Assembly: GCA_019638115.1 (NCBI GenBank)
Contig: JAHBUK010000003.1
Location: 682,001-746,000 of the forward strand
Source: Flavobacteriales bacterium
GTDB taxonomy: Bacteria; Bacteroidota; Bacteroidia; Flavobacteriales_F; PHOS-HE28
DNA: 64,000 nucleotides
Direction of reading: 5' to 3'
The notes beneath the pieces were generated by a model that saw nothing but the letters and a program-made list of their open reading frames with translations, was not told where the DNA came from and made no database searches. The translations under genes were made by a program, and so were the position numbers. Of the stretch, positions 1 to 7,880 are shown one piece after another. The first letter of the stretch is position 1. Every line of letters starts with the position of its first letter.

Positions 1-2
1 CC

Positions 3-2579
3 ACGCTCAACAACGTCTACCTCCGCGATACGGCGGTGTTCAACATTCCCACCCTGGGCACCAGCGGTGGGCAGGGACTGAACAACTTGAACATCCGTGT
101 GGACCTCGATCCCGAGCAGATCGATGAGCTGGACAACACCTTCAACAACCAGTTGAGCACCACCCTGCAGATCACCTCCGGAGACTTGGTGCCGGTGTAC
201 CCCTACAACTACGCCATAGTGCCGGAGCCCACGCCCACCCTGAAGGGCAGCACCGGCGATCCCCTGGCACCCGTGCGCAACTACGTGTTCGAGATCGATA
301 CCACCGACCTCTTCAACAGTCCCGTGCGCGAGAGCGTGATGCTGTCCGCGCCAGGTGGTGTGGTCAGCTGGCAGCCGCAGTCCATCTATGCGCTCAACAG
401 CACGCAGGACAGCACCGTGTTCTACTGGCGTTGCAGCATTGATAGCACCGGCAATGGCGGCTACAACTGGTACGAGCGCTCCTTCCAGTACATCACCGGC
501 AAGCACGGCTGGGGGCAGGCCCACTACTTCCAGTTCAAGAACAACGGCTACTCCGGCATTGTGTACGACCGGCCCGAGCGCGACTTCGATTTCTTCACCG
601 GGCAGAACAGCATCACCGCCACGGTGCACGACAGCGTTTCCAGCAACATCACCGGTTGGCAGATGGACCTGGTGCCGCAGGACTACAACGGCTGTTTCCC
701 CCGTCCCGCCTGGCACGTGGTGGTGATCGACCCCTCCACCTTCGAACCCTGGGGCACCCGCTGGACCGACAGCCAGACCGGCCAGATCTTCAACCCACAG
801 AACTTCTACAACAACGCCAACGACGGCATTAACTGCCGCAACCGCGTGGAGTACCACTTCATCTTCCGCACGGACAGCGCCAACCAATTGGCGGGCCTGC
901 AGAACATGATGGCACAAGTGCCCGTTGGCCACCACATGCTGTTCTACACTTGGCGGCATTTGGACAAGGCCGGCATGGCAGCGAACGCGCCCGGGCTGAT
1001 GCCTGCCATGGAAGCCCTCGGTGGCATGAACTTCAGCACCATGCCGGACAGCGTGGCCTACATCTGGTACGTGCGCAAGGGCTTTCCCGGAACCTTCACC
1101 GATACCATTGCCGGGCTGGAGAACAGCATCCTTTCCAAGACCATTTGGATCAATAGCGACCGCGACCAAGGCACCATCACCACCATGGAAGCCGGGCCCG
1201 CCTCCGCCTGGCATGGCCTCTACTGGAACGAGCGGCCACAGACCCCTACGGACAGCACGCGCATCAGCCTGATCGGCGTCACTCCCTTCGGTGTGGAAGT
1301 GCCCCTGGCCAACCTCAACTTCCCCTCGCCGCTCGATTCCGTGCCCGACCTCGGAAGCTTGGTGAACGCGGCGGATTACCCCAAACTGCGCATCCGCGGA
1401 AGCTTCTTCGACCTGGACAATCCCGATCCCGTTCCAGCGCAAATGGAGCGCTGGCAATTGCTCAGTTCACCCGTGCCGGAATGCGCCATCCACCCGCCCT
1501 TGGGTTTCTACAATGGCTTGGAGAACCTCTTCCAAGGGCAGACCGCCAAGCTGGCCGTGGCCGTACAGAACATCAGTGAGTTCGACATGGACAGCCTGCT
1601 GATGGGCGCCTGGGTGGTGGACCGCAACAACGTGCGCCACCGCGTGCACTACCGCCGCAATGCACCCCTGCCCGCTGGCGCTGTGCTCATCGATACCGTG
1701 CAGTTCTCCACCCTCGGCCTCGGGGGCGAAAACACGCTCATTGTGGAGGCCAACACCACCGACACCCTTACCACGGCCTTTGACCAAGTGGAGCAATACC
1801 GCTTCAACAACGTGCTGCAAATGCGTTTCGCGGTGGAGGTGGATCGCCAGAACCCGCTACTCGACGTCACCTTCGATGGCATCCATATCCTGGATGGCGA
1901 CATCGTTTCCGCCCGCCCCGAGATCTCCGTTTCCCTCAACGACGAGAACACCGTGCTGCTGCTGAACTCACCAGCGGATACGGCCAATTTCAAAGTCTTC
2001 CTGCAACGGCCGAACCAGCCCTTGGAGCGCATCTACTTCCGCGATGGAGCGGGTGTGGAGAACATGCAGTTCCTGCCGGCAACCGGCCCGGACAACATCT
2101 CCCGCATCCTCTACCGGCCCAACTTCGCTACGGATGGCAAGTACATGCTCACCGTGCAGGCCAAGGACCTCAGCAACAACCAGTCGGGCGACAACGACTA
2201 CCGCATCGGCTTCGAGGTGATCAACCGGCCCACCATCACCGAGGTGCTCAACTACCCCAATCCCTTCACCACCAATACGCGCTTCGTGTTCACCGTAACC
2301 GGCGTGGAGCCGCCCACCTACATGAAGATCCAGATCATGACCGTGACCGGCCGTGTGATCCGTGAGGTGAAGATGCACGAGCTCGGTCCCATCCGCGTGG
2401 GCCGCAACATTTCGGAGTTCGCGTGGGATGGCACCGATGAGTTCGGCGACCGCCTGGCTCGTGGCGTGTACCTCTACCGCGTGATCGCTCAGCTCAATGG
2501 GGAGGACATCGAGTACCGTTCCACCGGTGCTTCGGAATACTTCACCAAAGGCTTCGGCAAGATGTACCTGCTGCGCTAA
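3..2579 (+). CDS. C-terminal part of a large secreted protein, possibly a PorU2-like C25-family protein (5' end outside window)
   Basis: The frame is open from the first bases, so this is the 3' part of a longer gene; about 858 residues are visible. No catalytic domain is visible in this part. The C-terminus, from the LNYPNPFTT motif near residue 750 of the visible part, is a FlgD-like region ending in a WDG-D-FGD-LARGVYLYR pattern, almost the same as the end of PorU at 44630-48625 in this window. An internal stretch of about 150 residues starting near visible residue 490 looks like a CARDB-type extracellular domain. Large PorU2-type C25 proteins of Bacteroidota have this kind of C-terminus, with the peptidase domain further upstream, so that is my inference. 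It could instead be another large surface protein with the same ending. lnt follows 26 bp downstream on the same strand. Confidence 0.6.
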   Translation, partial: TLNNVYLRDTAVFNIPTLGTSGGQGLNNLNIRVDLDPEQIDELDNTFNNQLSTTLQITSGDLVPVYPYNYAIVPEPTPTLKGSTGDPLAPVRNYVFEIDTTDLFNSPVRESVMLSAPGGVVSWQPQSIYALNSTQDSTVFYWRCSIDSTGNGGYNWYERSFQYITGKHGWGQAHYFQFKNNGYSGIVYDRPERDFDFFTGQNSITATVHDSVSSNITGWQMDLVPQDYNGCFPRPAWHVVVIDPSTFEPWGTRWTDSQTGQIFNPQNFYNNANDGINCRNRVEYHFIFRTDSANQLAGLQNMMAQVPVGHHMLFYTWRHLDKAGMAANAPGLMPAMEALGGMNFSTMPDSVAYIWYVRKGFPGTFTDTIAGLENSILSKTIWINSDRDQGTITTMEAGPASAWHGLYWNERPQTPTDSTRISLIGVTPFGVEVPLANLNFPSPLDSVPDLGSLVNAADYPKLRIRGSFFDLDNPDPVPAQMERWQLLSSPVPECAIHPPLGFYNGLENLFQGQTAKLAVAVQNISEFDMDSLLMGAWVVDRNNVRHRVHYRRNAPLPAGAVLIDTVQFSTLGLGGENTLIVEANTTDTLTTAFDQVEQYRFNNVLQMRFAVEVDRQNPLLDVTFDGIHILDGDIVSARPEISVSLNDENTVLLLNSPADTANFKVFLQRPNQPLERIYFRDGAGVENMQFLPATGPDNISRILYRPNFATDGKYMLTVQAKDLSNNQSGDNDYRIGFEVINRPTITEVLNYPNPFTTNTRFVFTVTGVEPPTYMKIQIMTVTGRVIREVKMHELGPIRVGRNISEFAWDGTDEFGDRLARGVYLYRVIAQLNGEDIEYRSTGASEYFTKGFGKMYLLR

Positions 2580-2589
2580 GGCGGCCCTG

Positions 2590-2597
2590 TACATTCG
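2590..2597 (+). promoter_or_regulatory. Possible -7 promoter element before lnt
   Basis: TACATTCG differs by one base from the Bacteroidota -7 consensus TAnnTTTG and lies 8 bp before the lnt start. There is no clear upstream TTG. This is a weak call. Confidence 0.3.
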
Positions 2598-2605
2598 CGG
2601 GCACC

Positions 2606-4282
2606 ATGCTCCCCACCCGTTCGCGTGTTCTGCTCTGGAGCGCCCTTTCCGGCGTGCTGTGGGCTTTGGCCTGGCCCGCCATCGGTGGCTTCACGGCGCT
2701 GGCCTTCGTGGCCTGGCTGCCCCTGTTGCACGCCCAACGCTTGCACACCGCCCGCACCGAGGGCCGTCGCCGTGCCTTCGTGCCCTACGCCATGCTCGCC
2801 TTCCTCATCTGGAACGCCGCGAGCTCCTACTGGTTCTTCTTGGTCAGCGAGCCTTGGTCGACGCGCCTGGTGAGCGGCTTGGCACCCATGCTGGTGAACA
2901 CCCTGCTGATGGCCGTCCCGGTATGGTTGGCGGGTGTGGTGTTCCGCCGCTTCGGTCCACTGTGGGCGGCGGTCGCGTTCATCCTCTTTTGGCTTTCGTT
3001 GGAACGGCTGCAGCACAATTGGGACCTGCAATGGCCTTGGTTCGCGCTGGGCAATGTGTTCGCCACCAAACCAGCGTGGGTGCAGTGGTATGAGTACAGC
3101 GGTGTGCTGGGCGGCACGCTCTGGGTGCTGCTGGTGAACCTGCTGCTGGACCACGCCATCCAGGCACACCGCACGGCTGCCCCGTTGCGAACGCGCCGGG
3201 CGGCGCTGGCCTGGGCCACGGCCGTGCTGTGGCTACCCTTGGCCTACTCGCTGGTCCGCTGGGTGCAGCACGAGGAGCGTGGGCCTGCCGTGGAAGTGGT
3301 GGTGGTGCAGCCCAACGTGGACCCGTACGAAGAGAAGTTCGGTGGCATCGACCCCATGGAGCAGCTGGAACACATGCTGGCCTTGGCCGAAGCGGTGATG
3401 ACCGACAGCACGGCCCTGGTGGTGCTGCCCGAGACGGCCCTGCAGGAACGCAGCAACGTGGACCTCAGCACCGACCCACCTACGCTCTACGGCCTGTGGG
3501 AGAACGACCTGTCGAGCTCGCGCAGCGCACAACGCATCCGCCGCTTCCAGGAGGAACACCCCGGTGTCGCAGTGCTCTCCGGCATGTCCGCAAATCTCTT
3601 GCTGCCGCGTGGCACCGTGCGCCGACCCGGCATGCGCGAGTTGCGCGGCACCGACCGACTTTACGAATCCACCAACGCGGCCCTCTTCATGCCTACGCAA
3701 GGCCCCGTGGAACACTACCGCAAGAGCAAGCTGGTGGCGGGTGTGGAGCTGATGCCCTTCGAGGGTTGGCTGGGGCCCTTGGATGCGCTGGCCATAGACC
3801 TCGGTGGTACCATGGGGACCCTGGGACGCCAGGATGTGCGCAGCGTATTGGTCGAAGCCACCAGCGGCCTCCGCATCGTGCCCGCCATCTGCTACGAATC
3901 CGTGTTCGGTGAACACCTCGCGGAGCATGTCCGCAATAACGGCAACCTCATCGCCATCATGACCAACGATGGCTGGTGGGGCCATTCACCCGGCCATCGG
4001 CAGCACCTCAGCTTCGCCTCGCTCCGCGCCATCGAATTGCGCCGCGCCATTGCCCGCTCGGCCAACACGGGCACCTCCTGTTTCGTTGACCAGCGCGGCA
4101 GCATCCGCCAAGCCACGGCATGGTGGGTACCCACGGCCGAACGTGCGCAGCTGCAACTCAACAGCGAGCTCACCTTCTTCGCCCGTCATGGTGATCTGCT
4201 TGGGCGTGTGGCGGTGTGGCTCGCCATGCTGATGCTCGTGTTGGTGATCGTGCGTGTCGTGCGCGACTTGCGTCGGAAGTGA
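2606..4282 (+). CDS. lnt: Apolipoprotein N-acyltransferase
   Basis: Inner-membrane enzyme that adds the third acyl chain to the N-terminal cysteine of lipoproteins, the last step of lipoprotein maturation. The protein has 558 residues: about six hydrophobic segments in the first ~215 residues, a nitrilase-like domain, and one final transmembrane segment. The expected catalytic triad is visible as E276 in VVLPET, K373 in YRKSKLV and C429 in ICYESVFG. The ATG gives the MLPTRSRVLLW start with a membrane segment directly behind it. Maturation by Lnt is relevant to the several lipoproteins encoded in this window (GldJ, DsbD and two unknown ones). Confidence 0.95.
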   Translation: MLPTRSRVLLWSALSGVLWALAWPAIGGFTALAFVAWLPLLHAQRLHTARTEGRRRAFVPYAMLAFLIWNAASSYWFFLVSEPWSTRLVSGLAPMLVNTLLMAVPVWLAGVVFRRFGPLWAAVAFILFWLSLERLQHNWDLQWPWFALGNVFATKPAWVQWYEYSGVLGGTLWVLLVNLLLDHAIQAHRTAAPLRTRRAALAWATAVLWLPLAYSLVRWVQHEERGPAVEVVVVQPNVDPYEEKFGGIDPMEQLEHMLALAEAVMTDSTALVVLPETALQERSNVDLSTDPPTLYGLWENDLSSSRSAQRIRRFQEEHPGVAVLSGMSANLLLPRGTVRRPGMRELRGTDRLYESTNAALFMPTQGPVEHYRKSKLVAGVELMPFEGWLGPLDALAIDLGGTMGTLGRQDVRSVLVEATSGLRIVPAICYESVFGEHLAEHVRNNGNLIAIMTNDGWWGHSPGHRQHLSFASLRAIELRRAIARSANTGTSCFVDQRGSIRQATAWWVPTAERAQLQLNSELTFFARHGDLLGRVAVWLAMLMLVLVIVRVVRDLRRK

Positions 4283-4414
4283 TGGAGTATTCATTCTGTC
4301 ATCCAATGCGGTAGGGCTAGCGTATGCTCCGTGGTGCAGATCGTTCCCGGGAAGAACCGCGATCACAGGGCCATTCACATTCGCATCATCCCCTCCGGGT
4401 AACTTGCCGCCGCA

Positions 4415-5650
4415 ATGCGCATTACGCTTCAACTGGACCCTGCGCGGCCTTTGAACTGGCGGGCACTGAACGAAGTGCAGACCCTGCTCTATCGCCGTGT
4501 GGCCGATGCGGACCGGGCCGTGCTCGGCTTGGGTGTGCGGCACACGCTCGAAGCGCCGCAGTTCGATGTACTGGGACGCGCGAGCGATTGGACCTTCGGC
4601 CACCTGGCCTATGACCTGCTGGAACGCTTGGAGCCCTTGCACTCCCGACACCCTGCGATCTCCGAACTCCCGACCGCCGCATGGTTCGTGCCCCGCTGGG
4701 TGTTGGAGTGGACGCCGGGTCGCTTGCAACTGCACGTGCATCCGGAGGATGAGCAGGAGGGGCGCGCACTGGTGGAACGGCTCTTCGCACCCGCTGCAAA
4801 GGCAACTGCTTCAGCGCAGCCCTTGCTTTGGCGCGAGACCGTGGACGAGGCCCACTACCTGGCCCGCTGCGCCGAGTTGATGCGCCACATCCACCGGGGC
4901 GACATCTACGAGGTGAACTACTGCACCGAACGTGTGGCCGAGGCACCCGGGCTGGATCCCTTCAGCGCTTTCGAGCGGCTTCTGCAACGCAGCCAGGCCG
5001 CCTTCGCGGGTTTCCTGCGCAGTGGTGATCATTTCGCCTTGTGTGCCAGTCCGGAACGTTTCCTCGCCTTCCGGGATCGACGGGTGGTGGGCCAGCCCAT
5101 GAAAGGCACCCGTCCACGTTCGGCGGATCCCACGGAGGATGGGCGCCTGGCAAAGGAACTGGCCAACGACCCCAAGGAACGCAGCGAGAACATCATGGCG
5201 CTGGATGTGATGCGGAACGACCTGTCTCGCATCGCCGCCAGTGGCAGTGTGCAGGTGGAGGAACTCTGCGCCGTGCATGCCCATGCCCGCGTACACCAGA
5301 TGGTGAGCACCGTTTCCGCCAGCCTGCGCGATGGCCACACAGCCTACGACGCGGTGCTCGCCGCATTCCCCATGGCCAGCATGACCGGTGCACCGAAGTA
5401 CCGCGCCATGCAACTGATCGATGCAGCGGAGGAACAACGGCGCGGCCTCTTCAGCGGAAGCCTGGGCTTTTTCGCACCCGATGGCACGGCCGACCTGAAC
5501 GTGGTGATCCGCACCGTGCTCTACGATGCGGCAAGCGGCAAGGCTTCGCTCACCACCGGCAGCGCGCTCACCGCCACTTGCGATCCGCGACAGGAGTGGG
5601 CGGAATGCCAACTGAAAGCACGTTCGGTGATCGAAGCCTTGCAGCCATGA
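4415..5650 (+). CDS. pabB: Aminodeoxychorismate synthase component I (chorismate-binding)
   Basis: Converts chorismate to 4-amino-4-deoxychorismate with a glutamine amidotransferase partner, feeding p-aminobenzoate and folate synthesis. The protein has 411 residues, short for the family because the N-terminal region is reduced, while the C-terminal chorismate-binding domain is complete (FAGFLRSG, SPERFL, TGAPKYRAM, SGSLGFF motifs). The PMKGT motif carries the lysine typical of PabB, where anthranilate synthase TrpE has PIAGT; this supports PabB. No pabA partner is seen nearby. The stop overlaps the tilS start in ATGA, so the two genes are probably translationally coupled. folC (31971-33188) and folE (22209-22883) in this window belong to connected pathways. 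Confidence 0.88.
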   Translation: MRITLQLDPARPLNWRALNEVQTLLYRRVADADRAVLGLGVRHTLEAPQFDVLGRASDWTFGHLAYDLLERLEPLHSRHPAISELPTAAWFVPRWVLEWTPGRLQLHVHPEDEQEGRALVERLFAPAAKATASAQPLLWRETVDEAHYLARCAELMRHIHRGDIYEVNYCTERVAEAPGLDPFSAFERLLQRSQAAFAGFLRSGDHFALCASPERFLAFRDRRVVGQPMKGTRPRSADPTEDGRLAKELANDPKERSENIMALDVMRNDLSRIAASGSVQVEELCAVHAHARVHQMVSTVSASLRDGHTAYDAVLAAFPMASMTGAPKYRAMQLIDAAEEQRRGLFSGSLGFFAPDGTADLNVVIRTVLYDAASGKASLTTGSALTATCDPRQEWAECQLKARSVIEALQP

Positions 5651-6972
5651 TCGAACGCATCCGCACCAGCATGGCACGGCAGGGCATGCTCCCGCCCGTC
5701 GCTCCCACCTGGGTGGCCGTTAGTGGTGGCGTGGACAGCATGGTGCTCCTGCACGTACTGTATCGCATGGGCCACCGCTGCCAGGCGCTGCATGTGGACC
5801 ATGGCCTTCGCGGTGCCGAGAGCGATGCCGACCGCGCGCTCGTGGTATCGTATTGCGAAGAGTTGGGCATCCCGTGTACAGTGGCGCGTGTGGATGTGCG
5901 AACGCGTGCGAGCACGAGCGGTGGAAGTGTGCAGATGGCGGCCCGCGAGCTGCGTTACGAAGCTTTCCGTGATGCCGTGGCGCAAGGTCCTCCGGTGCTG
6001 GCCATGGCGCACCACCGCGACGATGCCATCGAGACCTTCTTCCTGCACCTGCTGCGCGGACAGGGTGTGCACGGCTGGAAGGGCATCGCGCCCGTGAGCG
6101 GCCCATTCTTCCGCCCCTTGCTGGCGGTGGAGCGCAGCGCGATCTTGGACTATGCGCGAACGGAGGACATCCCCTTCCGGGAGGATGCCAGCAACAGCGA
6201 CCCCAAGTACCTGCGCAGCCGTGTGCGGCACGAGGTGCTGCCGCTGCTGGATGACTTGCGTTCCGGGTGGCGCCGTGTGTTGGGCCGCGATCTGGACCTG
6301 TTGCGCGAGCTGAGCCATGCGGCCGCTTTACAGGCAGCGCAGTTCCTGGCACAGTACCCGCCAACGGCGGAGGGTGTGGTGCGCTTGCCCGCCGGTGCGC
6401 TGCTGCAAAGCGGCATGCCCACGCTCTTGTTGCGCACCCTGCTCGGCGAAGCCACGCCGCACCCCGAACGCATGGCGGAAGTACTGCGAGCCTTGGAGGA
6501 GCAGCATGTGGGAGCCGTGTTCCCCCTGGCCGATGGCCGCGCCCTTCACCTGGACCGCGAAACGCTGGTGCTGCACCAGCCGCCGCCCGCGCAGGCTCCG
6601 CTGCTGGTCGAAAGCGAGGAGCAAGTGCCGGTGGGTGCACCGCTGCGCCTGTCCGTGCATGAGGCAGCCCACGTGGACCTTGGCCAAGGGCCGAATGTGG
6701 CTTGGCTGGATCGCGCCGCGTTGCACTATCCCATGGAGTTGCGAAGGTGGCGTGCCGGCGACCGCATGCGGCCCATCGGGCTGGGCGGGTCCAAGCTGAT
6801 CAGCGACCTGCTCACCGATGCCAAGGTGCCCTCTGCGGAACGCGCCCAAGCGCTCGTGTTGTGCGCTGGGAATACCATTGTGTGGCTTGTTGGGTTCCGC
6901 GTGGCAAGCGGTTTCGAGGCCCGGCCGGACAGCGCCGAAGTGCTGCGGGTGGAGTGGCTTCCGCGCCCCTGA
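5647..6972 (+). CDS. tilS: tRNA(Ile)-lysidine synthase
   Basis: Modifies C34 of the CAU-anticodon tRNA-Ile to lysidine using ATP and lysine, so that it reads AUA codons. The PP-loop motif SGGVDSM lies at residues 26-32, followed by HVDHGLRG, the usual second signature, and the HHRDDAIETFFLHLLRG stretch. The protein has 441 residues, normal for bacterial TilS with its C-terminal substrate-binding domain. The frame is open further upstream inside pabB, but the ATG at 5647 forms an ATGA overlap with the pabB stop and begins just before the PP-loop, so it is the likely start. Confidence 0.93.
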   Translation: MIERIRTSMARQGMLPPVAPTWVAVSGGVDSMVLLHVLYRMGHRCQALHVDHGLRGAESDADRALVVSYCEELGIPCTVARVDVRTRASTSGGSVQMAARELRYEAFRDAVAQGPPVLAMAHHRDDAIETFFLHLLRGQGVHGWKGIAPVSGPFFRPLLAVERSAILDYARTEDIPFREDASNSDPKYLRSRVRHEVLPLLDDLRSGWRRVLGRDLDLLRELSHAAALQAAQFLAQYPPTAEGVVRLPAGALLQSGMPTLLLRTLLGEATPHPERMAEVLRALEEQHVGAVFPLADGRALHLDRETLVLHQPPPAQAPLLVESEEQVPVGAPLRLSVHEAAHVDLGQGPNVAWLDRAALHYPMELRRWRAGDRMRPIGLGGSKLISDLLTDAKVPSAERAQALVLCAGNTIVWLVGFRVASGFEARPDSAEVLRVEWLPRP

Positions 6973-7051
6973 TCCAAGCAATTTTTTTCCACTGGAAGTA
7001 CCGATCGCATCGGGATCGACGTAGTTTCAGGGTCCACAATTTCCCAAGACC

Positions 7052-7342
7052 ATGTTGCACCCGAACACCACCATTATCCCCAAGGAGCTTGTTGCCTCGT
7101 TGCGCTTCCCGAAAAGCCCGGTGATGTTAAGCGAAGAGGAACGGCGTGATATCCAACAACGCATGCTGGAGGCAACACGCTTGGGGAATGCCGAGCATGG
7201 CAAGTGCCGCATCGTGTTCATGGACGATGAAGGGCTGAAGGCCGTGGAGACCACCATCTGGACATTCGATCCGGAGAACATCGTACTCAAATACGGGATG
7301 ACCATCCCTGTATCCCGGGTCCTGCGCATTGAATTCCCATAG
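7052..7342 (+). CDS. Conserved-looking hypothetical protein, 96 residues
   Basis: Small soluble protein with no signal peptide or membrane segment. It has an acidic-basic stretch (SEEERRDIQQRM) followed by a beta-rich second half with alternating hydrophobic residues (GKCRIVFMDDEG, TIWTFDPENIVLKYG). The frame is clean with an ATG start, and the gene stands alone between tilS and the DsbD-like pair. I do not recognise a family and assign no function. Confidence 0.7.
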   Translation: MLHPNTTIIPKELVASLRFPKSPVMLSEEERRDIQQRMLEATRLGNAEHGKCRIVFMDDEGLKAVETTIWTFDPENIVLKYGMTIPVSRVLRIEFP

Positions 7343-7408
7343 TCGATCCGCCTTCTTGGGATCGCAAGGATCCGGGCAAGCCCCTGGATCTTTGGTAGGG
7401 TAGGGGGC

Positions 7409-7416
7409 TACTTTTG
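7409..7416 (+). promoter_or_regulatory. Bacteroidota -7 promoter element for the DsbD-like operon
   Basis: TACTTTTG matches the TAnnTTTG consensus exactly and lies 11 bp before the ATG at 7428, in an otherwise non-coding stretch. Confidence 0.5.
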
Positions 7417-7427
7417 TACACCCCGCA

Positions 7428-7880
7428 ATGAACGTCTCCCTGCTCCTCGCGCTCTTGCCCTTGCTCGGCCTTTCCGGGCATCCGGCTTCGTGGTCCTTCT
7501 CGGCCACTGCCTTGGGCAACAAGCAGCACCGGGTGGACCTCACCGTTACCTTGGAGGAGGGCTGGCACATCTATGCGCTTGAACTGCCAAGCAATGAAGG
7601 CCCCCTGCCCACGGTGATCCGCGTGGAGCATTCCTCCGCTTTCGAGTTGGCCGATAGCGCTGGTGAGCCCGAAGCCGTTGAGAAATACGATCCCAACTTC
7701 GGCGTGGTCGTACGTCACCATTCCGGCGTGGTCACCTTCTCCGTAACCGTGGAAGCCCGCACCGACAAGGCCTTCGAGGTGGAGGGGGAGGTGGAGTACA
7801 TGTTGTGCAACGATCGCACCTGCCTGCCCCCGGTGGCGGTGCCATTCAAGGTCCCGGTGGGGACGAGCCCTAAGAAATGA
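7428..7880 (+). CDS. Stand-alone DsbD alpha-domain-like periplasmic protein
   Basis: 150 residues with a cleavable signal peptide (MNVSLLLALLPLLGLSG) and one immunoglobulin-like domain of the DsbD N-terminal type. The redox cysteine pair is visible as C127 and C132 in CNDRTCLPP, the same pattern as C152/C157 of the next gene. It presumably accepts electrons from the membrane protein encoded downstream and passes them to periplasmic thiol proteins. The stop overlaps the next start in ATGA, so the two are translated together. A duplicated, separate alpha domain beside a full DsbD is the notable feature. Confidence 0.85.
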   Translation: MNVSLLLALLPLLGLSGHPASWSFSATALGNKQHRVDLTVTLEEGWHIYALELPSNEGPLPTVIRVEHSSAFELADSAGEPEAVEKYDPNFGVVVRHHSGVVTFSVTVEARTDKAFEVEGEVEYMLCNDRTCLPPVAVPFKVPVGTSPKK

